Shown here in pieces: positions 4,423-5,528 of a DNA stretch of 5,528 nucleotides. A model generated the notes under the pieces. It ran no database searches. It was not told the origin of the DNA and was given only the letters and a program-made list of their open reading frames with translations. Position 1 is the stretch's first letter, and the number at the start of each line of letters is the position of its first letter. The position numbers were made by a program, and so were the translations under genes. The stretch is from assembly GCA_934876235.1 (NCBI GenBank), contig CAKXKM010000079.1, positions 1-5,528 of the forward strand, written 5' to 3'. Source of the DNA: Collinsella sp. AF02-46-1. GTDB lineage: Bacteria; Actinomycetota; Coriobacteriia; Coriobacteriales; Coriobacteriaceae.

Positions 4423-5391
4423 TTAGTACTGCTCGATGCCCATGTAGCGACGAACCTCGGGGCTGTGGTCGAACACCTTGCCGCGGGCGGCACGCAGCTC
4501 GCAGCTCATCGCGTAGAAGAAGATCGGCTCCAGGAACGAACGCACGCTGGCAGGCACTTCGCCCACGCCGTACTCAAGCGCGTCGAGCACCATGATCGTG
4601 TCGGTGTGCGTGTTGAGGAACGCCAGCGCGCGCTCCTCCATGGGGCGGCACTCGCCCGATCCGAGCTGCACAAAGTAGAATACGCCGGGCTCGGTGGCCT
4701 CGAACGGGCCGTGGAAATACTCGCCGGAGTGGATATAGCAGCAGTGCTGCCACTGCATCTCCATGAGCGAGCAGATGGCCATGGCGTAGGTCTGGCTAAA
4801 GTTGGGGCCGGACCCCAGGATATAGAAGAACTTGTGCTGCTGGCAGAGCTCGGCAAAGCGGGCGCCCAGCTCGGCGTTGACCTTCTCACGGGCGGCGGGC
4901 AGCAGCGCATCCATCCGCTTGAGGCCCTCGTACATGTCGGCGAGTGCCTCGTAGCCTTCCTGCTGGTCGAGCAGCTCGACGGCGATCAGGGCGCCGATGC
5001 CCTGCGGCACCTCGGCCTGCGACACGCCCTCGCCCCAGGGGTAGACCCAGGTGGTCCACTTGCCGTTATCGATCTTGGAGCCCTCACAGTCGGTGAGGGC
5101 GACGACCTCGGCGCCGGCGGCCAGCGCCATCTCGCAACCGTCGACGACCTCCTGCGTGTTACCGCTGTGGCTGCAGGCGACGACGAGCGACTTCGGCCCC
5201 AGGCTCTTGGGGGCCATCAGGCAAAACTCGCGCGCGGTGTAGACCGTCGAGGCAAACGTGGTGGCCTCGCGCTTGAGCAGCTCGTTGGCCGGCATCAAGT
5301 CGATCATCGAACCGCCGCAGGCGATCCAAAACACGTTCTCAATCTTGCCCTTGCGCTCGATAATATCCTGAATCAGATCGTGTGCGTTCAC
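4423..5391 (-). CDS. Two-SIS-domain sugar-phosphate protein, FrlB/FraB-type deglycase-like
   Basis: A 322-residue cytosolic protein of the family that includes fructoselysine-6-phosphate deglycase (FrlB), fructose-asparagine deglycase (FraB), glucosaminate-type deglycases and the isomerase half of GlmS. First SIS domain about 20-145, with CGGSM (25-29) and the phosphate-binding SHSGNTQE (74-81). Second SIS domain about 185-310, with GSGPN (193-197) and HSGEYFHGPFE (221-231). Glu211 and His227 are 16 residues apart, as are Glu488/His504 of GlmS and Glu214/His230 of FraB, so the catalytic pair is intact. The C-terminal HSPEVRRYMGIEQY resembles the FrlB tail. Likely role: splitting a phosphorylated Amadori product or amino sugar to a sugar phosphate plus amine. 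The exact substrate is not decided by sequence, and no kinase or transporter is visible. Start is GTG at 5391, with AAGGAGG (5401-5407) 9 nt ahead. Preceded by a promoter with two operator-like sites, so probably substrate-induced. Confidence 0.82.
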   Translation of the reverse strand: MNAHDLIQDIIERKGKIENVFWIACGGSMIDLMPANELLKREATTFASTVYTAREFCLMAPKSLGPKSLVVACSHSGNTQEVVDGCEMALAAGAEVVALTDCEGSKIDNGKWTTWVYPWGEGVSQAEVPQGIGALIAVELLDQQEGYEALADMYEGLKRMDALLPAAREKVNAELGARFAELCQQHKFFYILGSGPNFSQTYAMAICSLMEMQWQHCCYIHSGEYFHGPFEATEPGVFYFVQLGSGECRPMEERALAFLNTHTDTIMVLDALEYGVGEVPASVRSFLEPIFFYAMSCELRAARGKVFDHSPEVRRYMGIEQY

Positions 5392-5447
5392 GGTGGCGTT
5401 CCTCCTTGTGTCGCGACTTTGAACGACGGCAGCTCGTACCTGCGGTC

Positions 5448-5464
5448 GTTCTATGTTGTCCTAT
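5448..5464 (-). promoter_or_regulatory. Proximal operator-like site of the SIS gene
   Basis: Minus strand ATAGGACAACATAGAAC: two ATAGAAC-type heptamers (one with a single mismatch) in direct orientation with a 10-bp period. It touches the -10 box and covers the predicted transcription start, the position of a repressor that blocks initiation. It matches the distal site at 5510-5526 in 16 of 17 positions. Confidence 0.6.
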
Positions 5465-5492
5465 TTATAGCACGCAAGCAGGTGCCCGTGAA
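5464..5492 (-). promoter_or_regulatory. Predicted sigma70-type promoter of the SIS gene
   Basis: Minus-strand -35 TTCACG (5487-5492, 4/6), a 17-nt spacer, -10 TATAAA (5464-5469, 5/6). Predicted start near 5457, giving a leader of about 65 nt before the GTG. The -10 abuts the proximal operator-like site. Confidence 0.6.
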
Positions 5493-5509
5493 GTCATTTC
5501 AGCAAATTT

Positions 5510-5526
5510 GTTCTATGTTGTTCTAT
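5510..5526 (-). promoter_or_regulatory. Distal operator-like site of the SIS gene
   Basis: Minus strand ATAGAACAACATAGAAC, two perfect heptamers in direct orientation. It lies 17 bp upstream of the -35 box and 62 bp from the proximal copy, close to six helical turns, so both sites face the same side of the DNA. It could equally serve a divergent gene beyond the right edge of the window. Confidence 0.6.
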
Positions 5527-5528
5527 CT

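Overview
The window looks like a chromosomal piece of a high-G+C gut actinobacterium of the class Coriobacteriia, most likely Collinsella or a close relative. This is inferred from G/C-rich third codon positions, strong Shine-Dalgarno sites, the gene set, and a fermentative 2-hydroxyacid dehydrogenase with a strongly biased codon choice. No marker gene is present to fix the genus.

Layout. (1) 2-532 (+): the 3' part of a 5-formyltetrahydrofolate cyclo-ligase gene whose start lies left of the window. (2) 533-750: a gene-free gap filled by a composite repeat, a long stem-loop followed by two 51-bp periods. (3) 751-1713 (-): an AbiEi-like winged-helix protein with a C-terminal PD-(D/E)XK-like region; no AbiEii toxin gene is visible. 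(4) 1714-2174: a gene-poor stretch with a good promoter and direct repeats in front of that gene, then a second copy of the composite repeat in the same orientation. (5) 2175-3101 (-): metA, with Glu111 pointing to acetyl-CoA use. (6) 3102-3312: a divergent intergenic region. (7) 3313-4290 (+): an L-lactate / L-2-hydroxyisocaproate dehydrogenase, closed by a textbook rho-independent terminator. (8) 4423-5391 (-): a two-SIS-domain sugar-phosphate protein of the FrlB/FraB deglycase type, behind a well-formed promoter with two copies of a 17-bp operator-like sequence.

The genes do not form a single pathway: folate one-carbon recycling, methionine synthesis, NADH reoxidation and probable Amadori-product or amino-sugar use sit side by side, each apparently with its own transcription unit. 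The most unusual content is non-coding. The two composite repeats flank the AbiEi-like gene as direct repeats. They share an architecture (18-bp stem, 28-nt loop of constant length, then alternating 29/22-bp steps) and carry spaced TTATCCACG-like nonamers resembling DnaA boxes. The second notable signal is the pair of in-phase operators around the SIS-gene promoter.
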